Below are positions 5,626 to 6,326 of a DNA stretch of 6,326 nt, one piece after another. The DNA is from Chloroflexi bacterium RBG_13_51_52 (GTDB lineage Bacteria; Chloroflexota; Dehalococcoidia; Dehalococcoidales; RBG-16-60-22), in the NCBI GenBank assembly GCA_001796525.1, contig MGMT01000071.1, positions 1 through 6,326 of the forward strand. The letters are read 5' to 3'. The position numbers and the translations under genes are program-made. The notes below the pieces were generated by a model, which was given only the letters and a program-made list of their open reading frames with translations, did no database searches and was not told the origin of the DNA. Within the stretch, counting starts at the first letter, position 1; every line of letters starts with the position of its first letter.

Positions 5626-6324
5626 CTACCCCTTTTTTTCAACATGTTTCCGATGGACCCAGTCTGCCCTGTGACGGACATCACGGTCGAAGAGTAAACG
5701 GTTCAATAAAAGATACCCCAGGCTGATTTGCCGCTTTTCGGTCGACGGCTGCGCTATCAGCCGCTTGATAACGATTATCAGGAGCAGCCCTGCGTAGCCT
5801 AAGGTTACCAGCCATGGCTCTTTTGCAATGGCGCTGACGATGGCCGGCATAAGAAGGCCGAAAAGTATAGGCACGGGCGTGCGATGGGTAAAAATAACAA
5901 TGCCTACCGCGACGAATAAAAAAGCCACCAGCGGCCAGATAGTAATATCGCTCCAGTTAATAAAAGGCAGGATGATGATAATGCCCAGCGCCGTCGCGAT
6001 GCCCCGCCCTCCGTGAAAGCGGAGAAACACCGGCCAGTTATGACCGACGACGGCTGCCAGGCCGACCACCAGCTGCTGTCCGGCATCCAGTCCCGCCCAC
6101 CAACTGATGACTATTATTGCCGGGGATTTAAGAAAATCAAAGATGCCGACAAACAAGCCGAGTTTATGGGAGGTCGTCCGCCAGAGATTGCCGCCGCCCA
6201 CCTGTTGAGTCCCCTGTTTCCGCAGGTCCACGCCGCGCGACCTGGCGACCAGGTAAGATAACGGCATCGAACCAAGGAGATATGATGCTATTATCAGTAC
6301 GCCGAATTTTATCCAGATATCCAT
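5626..6324 (-). CDS. plsY: PlsY-like glycerol-3-phosphate acyltransferase (divergent)
   Basis: PlsY is the membrane enzyme that moves an acyl group from acyl-phosphate to glycerol-3-phosphate, the first committed step of phospholipid synthesis in most bacteria. Family features are clear: SYLLGSMPLSYLVAR (14-28), GVDLRKQG (31-38), a GN-R segment (45-49), DFLKS (63-67) and GHNWPVFLRFHGGRGIATALG (94-114), with helices near 4-26, 54-76, 82-98, 108-122, 129-146, 151-166 and 171-188. Differences: the GSGNIGATN-type loop reads GTQQVGGGN (38-46), GGKGVAT reads GGRGIAT (105-111), and the usual C-terminal H/N..RL..GxE segment is replaced by a charged tail (about 190-232), making it longer than the usual ~200 residues. 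Family membership is firm; normal catalytic activity is less so. The ATG lies two bases from the window edge, and its TGATG context could be the stop of an upstream gene overlapping this start. A further upstream start cannot be excluded. Confidence 0.85.
   Translation of the reverse strand: MDIWIKFGVLIIASYLLGSMPLSYLVARSRGVDLRKQGTQQVGGGNLWRTTSHKLGLFVGIFDFLKSPAIIVISWWAGLDAGQQLVVGLAAVVGHNWPVFLRFHGGRGIATALGIIIILPFINWSDITIWPLVAFLFVAVGIVIFTHRTPVPILFGLLMPAIVSAIAKEPWLVTLGYAGLLLIIVIKRLIAQPSTEKRQISLGYLLLNRLLFDRDVRHRADWVHRKHVEKKG
5632..5638 (-). other. Candidate -1 frameshift heptamer at the end of plsY
   Basis: In the plsY frame the sequence reads A-AAA-AAG (5638-5632), two codons before the TAG stop at 5628-5626. 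This is the classic slippery form of bacterial -1 frameshifting, as in dnaX. A slip of -1 reads GGG GTA GAT GGT and then the ATG of the zinc-finger gene in frame, with no stop between, giving a predicted fusion of about 402 residues. The following GGGG also serves as Shine-Dalgarno for that gene, so the A run may be nothing more than a purine-rich start region. I see only a four-pair downstream hairpin (5631-5628 with 5613-5610), which is weak. Confidence 0.3.
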
Positions 6325-6326
6325 CA

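Noticed and set aside
1..6326. CRISPR array, tRNA, mobile element or defence system
   Set aside because: I found no spaced direct repeats, cloverleaf-like sequence, transposase or integrase motifs, or terminal inverted repeats; the window reads as housekeeping and envelope genes.

Overview
This 6.3 kb window looks like ordinary bacterial chromosome, with compact gene packing and moderate GC. The gene set and protein style (separate SecD and SecF, an HD-domain tRNA nucleotidyltransferase-like enzyme, a divergent PlsY, and a small zinc-finger membrane protein) recall Dehalococcoidia or related Chloroflexota. That is an impression from family resemblance, not a computed placement. I see no CRISPR array, tRNA, rRNA, insertion sequence, phage gene or defence cassette.

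Layout: (i) The left edge carries the last ~74 codons of an unrecognised, probably extracytoplasmic protein on the + strand. (ii) A 123-bp AT-rich gap holds an extended -10 promoter (TGCTATAAT) and a good Shine-Dalgarno for a LysE/RhtB-type exporter, also on +. Its end is marked by a GC-rich hairpin that overlaps its own stop codon. (iii) All remaining genes are on the - strand, convergent with the exporter. In transcription order they are a plsY-like gene at the right edge, a B-box-like zinc-finger/four-helix membrane protein 5 bp downstream, a 119-bp gap, then a class II nucleotidyltransferase with an HD domain, secD and secF. The last three are separated by 32 bp and by a one-base TAATG overlap.

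Two transcription units are likely on the - strand. One is plsY plus the zinc-finger gene, which starts outside the window. The other is nucleotidyltransferase-secD-secF, which begins at a strong-looking promoter (TTGATA, 17 bp, TATAGT) placed so close to the ATG that the mRNA should be leaderless. SecD and SecF form the SecDF accessory complex that uses ion motive force to help Sec-dependent export. The nucleotidyltransferase probably acts on tRNA 3' ends. PlsY makes lysophosphatidate for membrane lipid. The joint theme is envelope and housekeeping function.

The points most worth a second look are the predicted leaderless promoter with an adjacent inverted repeat, an in-frame A-AAA-AAG slippery heptamer at the end of plsY that would fuse it to the zinc-finger protein in the -1 frame, and the altered motifs in the PlsY-like protein. 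None amounts to a demonstrated new system.
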